A stretch of 64,000 nt of DNA from Viridothelium virens (Eukaryota; Ascomycota; Dothideomycetes; Trypetheliales; Trypetheliaceae), in contig ML991816.1 in assembly GCA_010094025.1 (NCBI GenBank), positions 124,001-188,000 of the forward strand. Reading direction: 5' to 3'. Shown here one piece after another: positions 1 through 10,247 of the stretch. Numbering within the stretch: position 1 is the first letter of the stretch; every line of letters begins with the position of its first letter. Position numbers and translations under genes: made by a program. The notes under the pieces were generated by a model, which had not been told where the DNA came from, searched no databases, and saw nothing but the letters and a program-made list of their open reading frames with translations.

Positions 1-1477
1 TCTTGGTGTCGTATTTTGTTGCTATTTCCCACGGTCTATATTTGAACCACGGCGGTCTTCGATTCGCCTGAGAGGAATCTGGAAAGTCATTGAGTGAAGG
101 TTCATTTTGCTGCACCGGTGTACCGTAGTCGTCCGAGTCATCTGCTACTGAAGGTCCCTCTTTCTGCTTTAATGGTGGTCGTTGCCGTTCTATTGAAATT
201 TTAGCCGGCGACGGTGAAAGGCCGTTAGCTCTGCCACTTCGTTCTTGCCGCACCGGACTTCGGCTCAATGTGGACTGAGCTCTCCGTGGCGGAGGCTCGA
301 GTTTGGCACTAGGTTGATGGGCATGTGAAACAGATCGAGAGCCAGCGTCAACAGAAGAGCGCCCTACTTTCTCTTGCGACAGTGCTTGAAAAGCCACGCC
401 GCTTATGGACCGGGCTTCTCTTCGTGGCGGAAGTCCCGGCCGGTCCTCTGGTAGATCGCCATACCGTATTTTTTCAACCTCTCGCTCATAAAATGTTGGA
501 CCTCGTGGTGGAAATGTAGGCGCTCGGGCTAAAGGGTGCCTACCATTGTCCACCGATTCCTTCCGTTTCCTCGCAACTTCATGATGTGTAGGTGGTGGCT
601 CAAAATAGCTCTTCCCTGATGAAGAGTTGGCCCCAATCTTTGGCTTTGTCCTTTCGTTGATCGGAGGAGGTACACCCTCCCCAGGTGTCGGTTGTGGAGA
701 GTTCTCGGCACTACTGGGAGGTGTACTGAAGGGTGAAACCTTATCCTCAGGGGATTGGGTTGAAGTTTCGGGTAATAGAGAAGTACCGTTCGAGGCGCTA
801 GGGACTATAGAAGGTTTTGCAGGCACTTTAGGTTTGCCTGCTCTGTTTACAGGTGGCGGGGCGCCTGGAGGGTGGGGGGACTTCGAAGTGGGTGGGAACT
901 CTGGAGAAATGATGGTCGTCTTGTCTGGATCCTGGGTGGAACCTGAATTAAACAACGGTGGAGAAAATGGAGATTCATCAGCCGTATCTTTTGCTGGTGT
1001 ATTGACTTTATGGGATGGTCGATTTTGCCGCGGAGGACTTCCCCGAGCTGATGAAGGACGTGAGGACGCGGCCGAGTTGGATTGGAAGGGTAGTGATCGA
1101 GTAGGTGGTGGAGCTTGTGTTCGATTTACTGGTGGGGACTTCGCCGGAGAATGTGGGCTTTCGACGGTGACTAGAGGTGGAGACCGCTGAGGAGAGAATG
1201 GTCCCATAGACGAAGGTCGCGGTTTGGGGGAAGCGAATGCTGGCGATCGCCTCGCCACCGGTGTGCGAGGAGCAGCGACGCCATCTGTAAGGTGTGGTCT
1301 GGGGAGGTCTAGCGACTGCCCTGTAGATCTCGACTTTGGCTCTTCTGGCTTGGGAGACGCGGTTCTGGAGAGCTGAGGGGTGCTTCCACTTGACGGAGTT
1401 TGGGCATTGAGTAAGCCCTCAAACTGTGAACGGAGGGACGATACCGTCTTGAGCGAGGACTTGTCGGTACTCTCCAT
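1..1477 (-). CDS. N-terminal part of a large Ser/Pro-rich protein (partial)
   Basis: The frame is open from an ATG at 1477 to the left edge, giving 492 codons without an intron or stop; the rest lies outside the window. The protein starts MESTDKSSLKTVSSLRSQFE and is then almost entirely low-complexity Ser/Pro/Thr/Arg-rich sequence with many SP and PPR motifs, as in disordered regulatory tails. The only ordered-looking stretch is at the edge, around SQANRRPPWFKYRPWEI followed by KYDTK. From memory this segment resembles the run-in to the WD40 part of fungal WD40-containing type II inositol polyphosphate 5-phosphatases, but no catalytic domain is visible here, so the identity is a guess. It is divergent from the CHY gene, with 240 bp between the two starts. 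Confidence is for the gene being real; the family is about 0.35. Confidence 0.8.
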   Translation of the reverse strand, partial: MESTDKSSLKTVSSLRSQFEGLLNAQTPSSGSTPQLSRTASPKPEEPKSRSTGQSLDLPRPHLTDGVAAPRTPVARRSPAFASPKPRPSSMGPFSPQRSPPLVTVESPHSPAKSPPVNRTQAPPPTRSLPFQSNSAASSRPSSARGSPPRQNRPSHKVNTPAKDTADESPFSPPLFNSGSTQDPDKTTIISPEFPPTSKSPHPPGAPPPVNRAGKPKVPAKPSIVPSASNGTSLLPETSTQSPEDKVSPFSTPPSSAENSPQPTPGEGVPPPINERTKPKIGANSSSGKSYFEPPPTHHEVARKRKESVDNGRHPLARAPTFPPRGPTFYEREVEKIRYGDLPEDRPGLPPRREARSISGVAFQALSQEKVGRSSVDAGSRSVSHAHQPSAKLEPPPRRAQSTLSRSPVRQERSGRANGLSPSPAKISIERQRPPLKQKEGPSVADDSDDYGTPVQQNEPSLNDFPDSSQANRRPPWFKYRPWEIATKYDTK

Positions 1478-1717
1478 GGAACGATCGGCTGATTGAGGAC
1501 ATTGGGAATAGCAATGGAGGCAGCGAATAAGAAATAGGCTGAGGTGTTCTGTTTGGAGCTTTCCCAGGCTTCGGTTTTGGGTGGTTGTGCTTTTGCTTAG
1601 GCGCGCCGCTGATCAGGGAACTAAAACAATTGCCCCTCGGACCCTTAATGTCGATATCCTAAACCTAACTTTTTGTCCGACATATCCTCCAAAAATAAAT
1701 TACACTGAATTTGTATC
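1478..1717. promoter_or_regulatory. Divergent promoter between the partial gene and the CHY zinc-finger gene
   Basis: These 240 bp separate two divergent start codons and must hold both promoters and 5' leaders. The right half is AT-rich (1680-1710). I see no recognisable factor site. Confidence 0.5.
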
Positions 1718-2207
1718 ATGTGGTACGTGGATTTCGCTTCTTCTTCTCATGCATGACCTCGCGACTGAACAGAAGACTAGCAAACACGTTCTCAACGCTC
1801 AAGTGTCCATCCGCTCTCCCTGCTGCAAAAAATGGTTCGATTGTGCCCAATGTCATCAAGAGCAAGAAGATCATCAATTATTACAGCGATATGAAATGGT
1901 GTTCGCGTGCAAGAAGTGCAAGAAGTGCTTCCGCAAAGATGCGCAAGAGTTCGACGAAAGGTATGATCCCGCCCTGCGAGCTACAAGACCTTTTTCTTAC
2001 GCGTACTTCTCACGCGTCACCAGCGACGAATACTGCCCACATTGTGATAATCACTTTGTTATCGATGCAGTAACACCGAAGCCAGCTCTAAAAGTTGAGG
2101 GTGAAGATGCGAGAATTGACTCGCGGATGTTCAAAGACGAGAGACTTCGTCAAGAGGGTCAGCGCTCGATCTTTGACGTCAAAGATGCCCCTGATCGATT
2201 AGGGTAA
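1718..2207 (+). CDS. CHY-type zinc-finger protein, three exons
   Basis: Predicted exons are 1718-1722, 1781-1960 and 2024-2207 (122 aa). The first coding exon is only five bases, ATGTG; a GTACGT donor follows and splicing to 1781 gives MCKHVLNAQVSIRSPCC, the canonical start of fungal CHY-finger proteins with its Cys-x-His pair. The second intron (1961-2023) is 63 nt, lies in frame and has no stop, so a simple ORF call reads through it; removing it joins EFDE to SDEYCPHCDNH. The zinc ligands run C2/H4, SPCC, CAQCH, CKKCKKC and CPHC. CHY fingers bind zinc in small proteins such as yeast Hot13, which acts on the mitochondrial Tim complex in the intermembrane space, and in ubiquitin ligases; there is no RING here. 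The exact cellular role is not known to me. Confidence 0.9.
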
Positions 2208-2401
2208 TACGTGGAATTGCCTTACAAAATTTTTGGGCGTTTAAGAAATGCATTATGATGGCGTTATATACCAAGACCAAGGGCAACATCACAGGTTTAG
2301 ACAAGGGCCTTGTGAAGGGAACTGTGTGCAACCATGCAATATATTATACAGGCTCGCTACTACTGAATAGTGCAAGGTTCTTTCAACCGATTGCGAGACT
2401 A

Positions 2402-3411
2402 TTACTCTGATGGTCCCTCAGCCCCTTGACCTCCAGCGCTCTCCCCGGTAGGACGTGTTAAGATCGCAGCGGTCCCAGTCCCTGGCGTGGTTCCCGCACC
2501 TCTCCCTCTTCTTGATTGTTGCTCCTCTTGCTTCTCTGTGTTGATGCTCTCGACATACTTTTCTATGTCTTCGACAGGCAGCATCTCAAGTGTCTTGCCA
2601 GGTGCCATTAATGCGATTTCGATATTCTTTGCCCCGGTTTGTACGACTTCGAGTAGCGACTTGACCGTGAGCTTGATCGTCTCTTCCCTGTCCATGTCAT
2701 CTTTATGGTTCCGTTCCAAAAACTCGCGCACTGTCTTGCTGGATCGCCCGATGGCGTTCGCTTTCCTGAACTCGGCATCAGTCAAGTGCTCTAGGTACAC
2801 CATTGATGATTTCGCCTACCATGCAGAGTAGATTCCTGATGGCTCCGTTTGATATAGTCTTGGCACTTTGTCATTGGGGTCAAATCCTACAATCAACGTG
2901 CTTATACCGAACGGCCGGACACCACCACTTTGGGTATATCTTTGCTGTACACCTGCCACATATTTCGTGATGTATTCAATTGTAACAGGGTCTTCCACAG
3001 TCAGACGATGACTTTGTGCCTCTAACCTAGCCTTGTCAACCAATATCCGGGCATCAGCATTCAGTCCTGCAAATGCGAGGCAGACGTGCGAGTCGACGAG
3101 TGAAATCTTCGAGGGCGTGATTCGGGTATCTTGTAGTTTCATTGCAGAGCGCTTCTCGCATCCTAAGACGACAACATCCTTGCCCTTGACACCAACGGCG
3201 CAGGTTCCTACATTCATGTAAGACTCCATTTTGGTTGTATAAGGTCAACATCACGCACCTCGCTTGACCGCCTCGAGTGCATATTCAACCTGAAAGACGT
3301 GCCCGTCAGGGCTGAATACTATGGGTAGTCTGATCAGCGTTTCGATATCGTCTAGCAGCTCTGACTATCTTCAACCCTACCAGACAAGGCACGATCGTAA
3401 CCGGACGCCAT
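2402..3411 (-). CDS. PRE6: 20S proteasome subunit alpha4 (Pre6/PSMA7)
   Basis: Four exons on the minus strand: 3411-3381, 3318-3259, 3207-2820 and 2765-2402 (280 aa), with introns of 62, 51 and 54 nt. The spliced N-terminus reads [20 protein letters not shown], the usual alpha-subunit H0/gate region, followed by [11 protein letters not shown]. The core keeps [27 protein letters not shown] and the WKANAIGR segment, matching the alpha4 paralog. It forms part of the outer ring of the 20S core and has no catalytic Thr. The tail beyond about residue 240 is an unusual Gly/Thr/Ala-rich extension instead of the Lys-rich tail of animal alpha4. The beta5 subunit gene lies less than 6 kb away. Confidence 0.96.
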
Positions 3412-4013
3412 GAAGATGTCGCGTTATATCCCAACGACACAGAAGTCTTGATAGGCTTGGAGAGGTTCCGAACTTCAGAGAAACGGTCAATGAAAAAGTG
3501 CGTTGGCTTATGAAAAGATCGTGGGGCCGTTGCGGAGGTTGTGGTGCAGCTGGAGCTCCGATAAATCCAGGTACCTAGGTAACTACTAGCTTTCGCGTCC
3601 ATGACAGCCTAATGGAGAAACTTCGGTCTACAAATCATTCCGGCGTGCAGGTGGTAGCTTCATCGCCATCTCGATATGCCCTTGTTATTTTACGACGATC
3701 TCACCGATCCAAAACTTCCAATTCCTCTTACATAGTGCAGCTGCATCAGTTCCCTGTTAGCACCGTGGCCTTCATCATTGCTATACAGTGGGTAAAGCCA
3801 GAGTCAAAGACTAGGTATAAATTCGAGAACGTTTTCGACCCTCGTACCAGACTGCGCGTCCAGTGCAATGCTTGCAAAGATGCTCCGTCTCCTACAATAC
3901 ATCTGTCCTAAAGTCGAAGACCTTCGTACGCAATTCAGAACTCTAAGAATGCTTTTCACAATTTCTTGCCACAGAACAGAGAATCTTTTGCCGCATGCCC
4001 ATCTCGAAAATGA
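3412..4013. other. Intergenic, 602 bp
   Basis: Holds the alpha4 promoter and the 3' flank of the transporter gene. Open frames here have no recognisable product and I see no repeat or RNA gene. Confidence 0.5.
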
Positions 4014-6988
4014 TTATACAATACCGTACACCCTTTTCGCAATCATATAACTGCTGACGCCAAAAATGATCAATCCAGCAGTAATTGCAAAGAACCAATT
4101 CAGATTCTCAACGTCCTGGCCTGGAACCAATACGTTCATGCCCCACATTCCCGTAATTATGTTCATTGGCAGAACGATCGTTCCTAAGACAGTGAGCTTT
4201 CCAAGGACGTCGGCCGTCTGTTCCTGACGCTCGTTCATGCGCATATTGATTTGGGCGAGATAGTTGCTGTGGGCGCGGGAGAGGAGACTAAGATTGTGTA
4301 AGTTTTGTCAGTGGTGCACATGATATTTAATAGTCAGACCGGGGAAGAGCGAAGGAACCGAGCAAGTTGCTGAAGAGGGTGAAATGATAGGAAGGGAAAA
4401 CATACTTCTCGTAATGACTCAGGTTTCCTGTCATCGTAATAATATGATCCTGAATGTCTCCCAAGTACAGCCCAATCTCGCTTCGTGGCGCCACGTCCCA
4501 CTGCTCATTACACCGTTTGGCGAATCCTTTAATGACGTCCGCTTTATTACCCAGTAGTCTATAGAGGCTCATAACCTTCTTCCTGCATTCGCCGACCCGA
4601 CGCAACATGTGCCCACCTGTTTCACCATATGTCTGGTCACAGATTTCGCTCATCTTCTCGAACTCACTTTCCTTGTTTTTGTTCTTGGTCCTGGACTTTT
4701 CGTCGGAATTCTCTTGGGTCGAGTGGAGCTGCAAAATTTCGTCGTCAATCTGGTCGACTTCATCCTCAATGCGCTGGATGAGAGGCGCGTAGACGTCTGT
4801 GATGTCATCGATAATGGCGTAAGAAATCCAGTCAGACGATAGGATGAGATAATCGGAGAGCTGCCTAATGCGGCGACGGACATTGGCAGGATGGGGGGTC
4901 ATGGAGAAGTGAAACTTGAATTTGACTGTTAGAATATTGCTTGAAAGTATGTTATGATACTCAGGAAAAAGTGGGCAATGCCGATATGAGCCACGACTTA
5001 CACTAATGACTCCTTCTCTGAACACCACTGCGTACATGTTTAGAGCTTCCATGAAGTCTTCGCTGTTTTCGTCTTGTTCAAAAGTGCGATAATTAACGAA
5101 GTAATAATTCTTGAACAACTCGACCTTTTCGCGAGGTTCTTGCATCAAAATATCTTCAACCGTTAAGGGATGAATGCCAAAAGCTTTCGACAGTATTCTC
5201 ATCTCAGCTTCAGTGGGAGACAATACGTCCAGCCAGAATATTGGCCGGGCTCCGAAACGTTTCGGTCTTTCGCGTGGAGTCGGAGATCGCCTTGAGGGAG
5301 TTGCCTGAGCAGTAGCTTCGCCAGAGCTGTGTTTGTCGGCCTTATGATCACCAAAGATTGACGTTTGCCGAGTTGAAGCAATCGAGCGATTATCGAACGG
5401 CGTACGGAGTCGTGGATCTTGATGATGAAGTCCATCTTCTTCATCCTCCGAAGAAGACTCATCGAGCTCTGGGGGATCTGGGACAAACAGTGTCTGAAAG
5501 CTTTGCCCGGGCTGGACCAAACCCGAAATGGTCTGGCTGTGAATTGTACTGTCGAACTCCTCATTGAAATAAGTCCAGCGGAAAGGAGCGTCACTGTGGT
5601 CTCTGTGCCATGCAGTTTTCTTGGGACGTAACCGGCCGCCTATCATTACGTCTTCTCTCAATCGTTTTGCTGCTACACCGTCCTGTGACCGCTCCTCTTT
5701 TTCCTCCGTCGCCCAATCCTCCAGCACAGACAGATCCGGCCAATAGCGTCTTCTCCTACGGTGATGTTTTGGTGATTCTTCTCGTCTTCGTCGGAAATCT
5801 TCCTCACCGATCTCAGACAATTCATCGGTTGGAAAGCAAACATCCGCTTCGGCAGGATTGGCCAGGGTATGTCGGCGCTGATCAGCAAGCGCGCCCACTG
5901 TTGTCGTATCCTCACCTGCAATAGTTTTTCGGCTATCGGGATCGATATCGATGACTGTGTCTTGCCCATCGGTTCGAGTAGGCTCCAGGCCATTTGGTGA
6001 AATTTCATGGGTTAGCTCTGATGTGAGCATAACATCGTTATAACCCATACTCCCGCCAGGAGGCGTGCTCGGCCGAGAAGGTGGGTTGTTGACATCGTAG
6101 CTGCTCTCATGACCAAACGTGACGCCTGACGGCTGGTCGCCCCAAATATTGCGACGACCTGAGCGAGCAGGAGAAGCCGTGGAGAGTCTGCGAGGACGCG
6201 AAGCGTGCCGACTGCCATTAGTCGTTCCGTTAAATACACCATAGCGAGAAAAGGCATTTCCTGAAGGAGGAGCGTTGCCCGAATTGGAGCGCTGAATGGT
6301 TGGCTTGCTCTTTGCTGAAGAAGACAGTAGAGGAGTCCGATCATCTGCGTCCTCGCCATCGCTGGCGGGAGCAACGTTTTCACGCGATCTTGGTGGTCTC
6401 GCAAGGTTATGATCTGACCTGCTAAATGGGTTGCGGAATGACGACCGGTGATTGGAGCGCTGCTGTATCTGACTTGGCCGACTATTTAACAATCCTTGTT
6501 GTATGCTCTGACGCCTGGCCTGAAGGTCACCATGATCACTGGGAAGGCATCTGTCAGCTTCATTCTGAAAATTTTCTCCCGTTCTTTCGTTTAACCCACC
6601 GATGATCCATGAGCACATCGCTATCCAGACTAGTGTTACTATGATTTTGACCGAGGCGATAGAAGGCGGTCCTGGGTGCTGCTTGTGTGGAAGGAGCATC
6701 TAGCAAAGAAGGCCTTTCGTTTGCCATTTCTGAACCATCCGTAGCTTCGGAGCGAGCTGCAAATGACTGCCTTCTATTCCTTTTCTTCTTTCCCCCGCGA
6801 TGTTTCCGTCTCTTGGGTCCCGCACCGGCTGTTGATGATTGGCCTTGTGCTTGAGCATTTGAAGTGCTTGGCCCAGCTGGAGACTTAAGATTTTGTGTTG
6901 ATTTTGCAGAGGGCGACATTGGTGGCAGAGGAGCAGGAGTGAAAGATGGATCCTCAACAGTGGTACCGGGGTTTGAAGCGGGCGCCAT
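4014..6988 (-). CDS. CorA-family Mg2+ transporter (Alr1/Mnr2-like)
   Basis: Four exons: 6988-6600, 6550-5002, 4914-4406 and 4287-4014 (about 906 aa). The first in-frame ATG is at 6988. The N-terminal ~480 residues are low-complexity, with a basic block (PKRRKHRGGKKKRNRR) and Ser-rich phospho-site-like sequence. The CorA domain follows: FWLDVLSPTEAEM, then HPLTVEDI, a long helical stretch, SHYENLLSRAHSNYLAQ across the last intron, then TM1 ending in the GMN signature (MWGMNV) and TM2 near the C-terminus. CorA proteins are pentameric divalent-cation channels; fungal members sit in the plasma membrane (Alr1) or vacuole (Mnr2), and the sequence does not settle which. The 87-nt intron 4915-5001 is phase 0, stop-free and a multiple of three. 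The boundaries of intron 1 (6551-6599) are the least certain. Confidence 0.93.
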
Positions 6989-7617
6989 TTGAGTCAATCG
7001 GTGAAGCGGCGAAGACTACGGCAAGTGCAAAGGGCGCAGCGAGGCGAGGGCCATTTATGGACTCAACGGAGAGCAGACTGTCGAGTCGGGTGCGGGTCAA
7101 TTGACAGGGCTAGAGCCTGGGAAGAGGTACTAGATAAAGTGGGATAGACGCAGGCCAGGAAAAGCCTTCGTTGTCGAAGGTCGAGTTTGCGCTAGTCCGT
7201 TTAAAGCCGACCCGCGCAACATCTATGGATTCATGGAGCTCGAATGCGAGTTTTGCATACCATGGGAGTAGCGACGATTGGTGCGGCCAGAACGGAGCCG
7301 ATGCGAAATTCAAGTGTCCGACCGATTTCGATGGGCATCAGCGAATGTCCATCATGCCTCGTACTACCATGCACCATGGCACGGTCGAGCACGCGACCCA
7401 TTACCCCACACGGCTTAGTTAAGTTAGGTGTCGGCAGGGGTCTGCGCAATATCTACCTCACCGTGCTCACCTAACCTAGTAGATTCCACCAGGAAGAAGT
7501 CAATAGCCGAACTAGGTGGTTATCACCTGATCGTCATATCTAGTTTTCACTCCATTCGCAACAGGATCAGCTCGAAAAGATCAAGATCGGATGATACTGC
7601 TTATGGCGCTTAAGAAA
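6989..7617. other. Intergenic, 629 bp
   Basis: Contains the transporter promoter and the 3' flank of the next minus-strand gene. Nothing recognisable seen. Confidence 0.5.
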
Positions 7618-8808
7618 CTATAATTTCTTCGTGCCCTTTTCTTCCTGTGCCTTCATTGCTGCTCTGGCGCTTCGGCTTCCACCCAGCTTTGGTCCTTTCT
7701 GATTTGCTTCAACCTTTGCAGCTTTATTAGAAGGTGCTGGAGCATTATTTGCCGCCTTTCGCATATTCCTGAAATTGACTTGTTCCATATACTCCTGCCA
7801 AAATTGATGTGCCACTCTGTCATCTGTTGCCTTGCCATCATCCGGTTCATTTCGAGCTTCGGGTTCCTGAAACAGCCCAACTGTCGTCCCACTATTAGCA
7901 TATTTGCGATTCGGATCTTGGATGGCTGCGTACGTCGAGTTTCCCGCATCAGCTGTTCCACCATCTCGTCTCTTTTCATGTCCACACTGTCTCTTCTATT
8001 GCGATTTTTGCGTGGTTTGCCGTCCCTACCCAACTTGACTTTTTTGCTTGATTCTGGCTCAGAATCGAGTGAATCCCCCGTCGCCAGCCTTCTTCTTGCA
8101 GCTTCCGTTCGTGCAATGTTCTGCAACATAGATTCGGGTCCCAGGTCGACCTCCTGAAGGGCTTCAAACTCAGTCGCTGGTTTTTGTACTTGTCCATTTC
8201 CAGGTAGGGGTACATGTCGAGGCAGGTCTTGGATTGATATAGATTTCCCGGTCTCTGAAGATGCTGCGCATCCACGTATCTCAGCTATTTTCGAGTCTAC
8301 ATATGATGCCCTTAAGTCATTAGTTACTGACCTCTAAGCATCGTTGCCAGCAATGTGCTTGGGCGAAGACTTACATGTGCCTCTCGCAATTTTCTATGGT
8401 TTCTTGCGTCATTAAGCCCATCTGCGGCACAAATCTGCTATTTGCCTGCTCAATTGTCGATGGTACTCGCTCCATCGATGGCTCTAAGGACTGCTCCCGT
8501 TGTTGCGACTCGATCCTATTCTTTGCGAAACTAATGCCACTCTTTCGGACCTTTGCAAGCCTCTGCCCTCGCAAGACGACTGGAGAAGCTGTAACGGCTG
8601 CCTCTTGCTCTCCATGCTCGAATTTGGTTCCGTCGTTATGTTTGGTTCCAGTCCCATCGGAATAAGTGAGAGTCTCGCCTGTAGCTTCCTCTGTCGCATT
8701 GGAAGAAGCGGCATGGCCTTCCTGTTCGCTCGAGCGCCTACGCCATATTCTCTGACGCTTGGCCGCACGAAAAACCGGTTGCGCAGCCTCCTCGTCCATC
8801 TCGGTCAT
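7618..8808 (-). CDS. Conserved fungal protein of unknown function
   Basis: Three exons: 8808-8375, 8310-7934 and 7880-7618 (357 aa), with introns of 64 and 53 nt, both with good branch sites (ACTAATGAC and GCTAATAG). The splices join CERHM to ASYVDSKIAEIRG and METR-type helix sequence to LGLFQEPEARNEPDDG, restoring one continuous frame. The protein is hydrophilic: an acidic and basic N-terminus with KRQRIWRRR, a middle part with the helix LQNIARTEAARRRLA, a basic block GKPRKNRNRR and a C-terminus ending GGSRSARAAMKAQ. There are no membrane segments or signal peptide; it looks nuclear. I do not recognise the family. Its start is 286 bp from that of proteasome beta5, divergent. Confidence 0.85.
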
Positions 8809-9094
8809 GATTTTCGAAGCTGGTTATTGCAAGTTACGGAATGCTGCTTTGCGGAGAGCCTGGTGTATTACGTAGTTTAGAGGAAGATCGGGGGTCAATC
8901 TAGTAACACGTGACTTTACTAGCTTCGATGGACCTGATGAGACGCGATGATGCGGAAGCGTGTGCCTGGAAAGAGCAACGACAGCTTCCGTTTGGTCTTT
9001 CTACTACTGTTCAACCTCCAACAGCGCCTCCGTCAACCTGATAGCTCCCATTCTTCCATTCTGACTTGGGCTTGCCTTTGGCACTGACTCCACT
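8809..9094. promoter_or_regulatory. Divergent promoter between the unknown gene and proteasome beta5
   Basis: 286 bp between two divergent starts. It contains an E-box, CACGTG, at 8907-8912, a palindromic site bound by bHLH factors such as Cbf1-type proteins. I looked for the yeast proteasome element GGTGGCAAA and did not find it. Confidence 0.5.
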
Positions 9095-10070
9095 ATGGAT
9101 ACCTTGGTCGCAAGATATTCGGCACCCCCGTCACAGCATCAGCCTCTCGATCAAGATGAACAAGAAGAGCTTATGGAAGCTCTTCCTCCACTTTCTCTCA
9201 AATTCGCACTGCCACCAATAGCTCAGGTAGGTTATATGACAGCTATGTTTCAAACTCAAACTACAGTTTCTAAGCTAATGAGGATTTGTAGCCTTCATCA
9301 TGGTTGCGAACGATGACCGACGACCATGCCAACCCAAACTGTCCCATTAAGATCGCGCATGGTACCACGACATTAGCATTCAGATTCCAGGGTGGTATAA
9401 TAGTGGCAACCGATTCTCGAGCAACAGCAGGAAACTGGATTGCAAGTCAGACAGTAAAGAAAGTCATTGAGATCAACAACTGTCTACTAGGAACCATGGC
9501 AGGCGGTGCAGCTGTGAGTGGTACCACACAACTCTCGATCCTAGCCTTCTCTCCTATTGACATCAATGCTAGGACTGCCAATACTGGCTCGCCTACCTTG
9601 GCATGCAGTGCCGTCTCCATGAACTCCGACACAAACGCCGCATCTCTGTTGCCGCCGCCTCCAAGATTCTCGCTAACCTCGTATACTCCTACAAAGGTTA
9701 CGGCCTCAGTATGGGAACAATGTGTGCCGGTGTGACACCGCAGGAGGGTCCCGCGCTCTACTACATTGACAGCGACGGCACGCGACTGGCAGGGAACCTC
9801 TTCTGTGTTGGATCCGGGCAAACGTTTGCATACGGGGTGCTGGACGCAGAGTATCGGTATGACCTCTCAGAGAATGAGGCACTAGAACTGGGACGTCGGA
9901 GTATTCTGGCTGCGACACATCGTGATGCCTTCTCCGGTGGCTTCATCAATTTATACCATGTGAAGGAAGATGGGTGGGTGAAACATGGATTTAATGATAC
10001 GAATCCGATATTCTGGAAGACGAAGTTGGAGAAAGGGGAGTTCTCAAATGTCACGGCGGACCTAGATTAA
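9095..10070 (+). CDS. PRE2: 20S proteasome subunit beta5 (Pre2/PSMB5), chymotrypsin-like
   Basis: Three exons: 9095-9226, 9292-9513 and 9573-10070 (283 aa); introns of 65 and 59 nt, both phase 0. Residues 1-68 are the propeptide, ending IKIAHG; cleavage there would expose catalytic Thr69 (TTTLAFRF). The core has [31 protein letters not shown] joined by splicing to CQYWLA, then [15 protein letters not shown] and GLSMGTM. The C-terminal part has YHVKEDGW, as in Pre2. It supplies the chymotrypsin-like site of the inner beta ring. The tail after GFNDTNP is longer than in yeast. The RED-like gene converges on it, with 177 bp between the two stop codons. Confidence 0.97.
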
Positions 10071-10247
10071 AGACTTCGGACGCTGGCGCAGGGACTTGAG
10101 GGATATTTGGCGAGTGAGCAGGAGGTGTTCGCCACATGTAATTTCACCCATCAATGTGATACTAGAGTTTACCCTCCATATATAAGACTGTACCCTCTGT
10201 TCTGGAATCTCCATTGCTGTGGCCTTGGAGATTTAGTCCCTTCAATA

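Noticed and set aside
627-1190. Plus-strand open frame of 187 codons rich in Gly
   Set aside because: It is the antisense shadow of the Pro/Ser-rich partial gene on the minus strand and has no ATG-led family match.
8809-9094. Yeast proteasome control element GGTGGCAAA upstream of beta5
   Set aside because: Not present on either strand; the nearest match (TTTGGCAC near 9074) is too weak.
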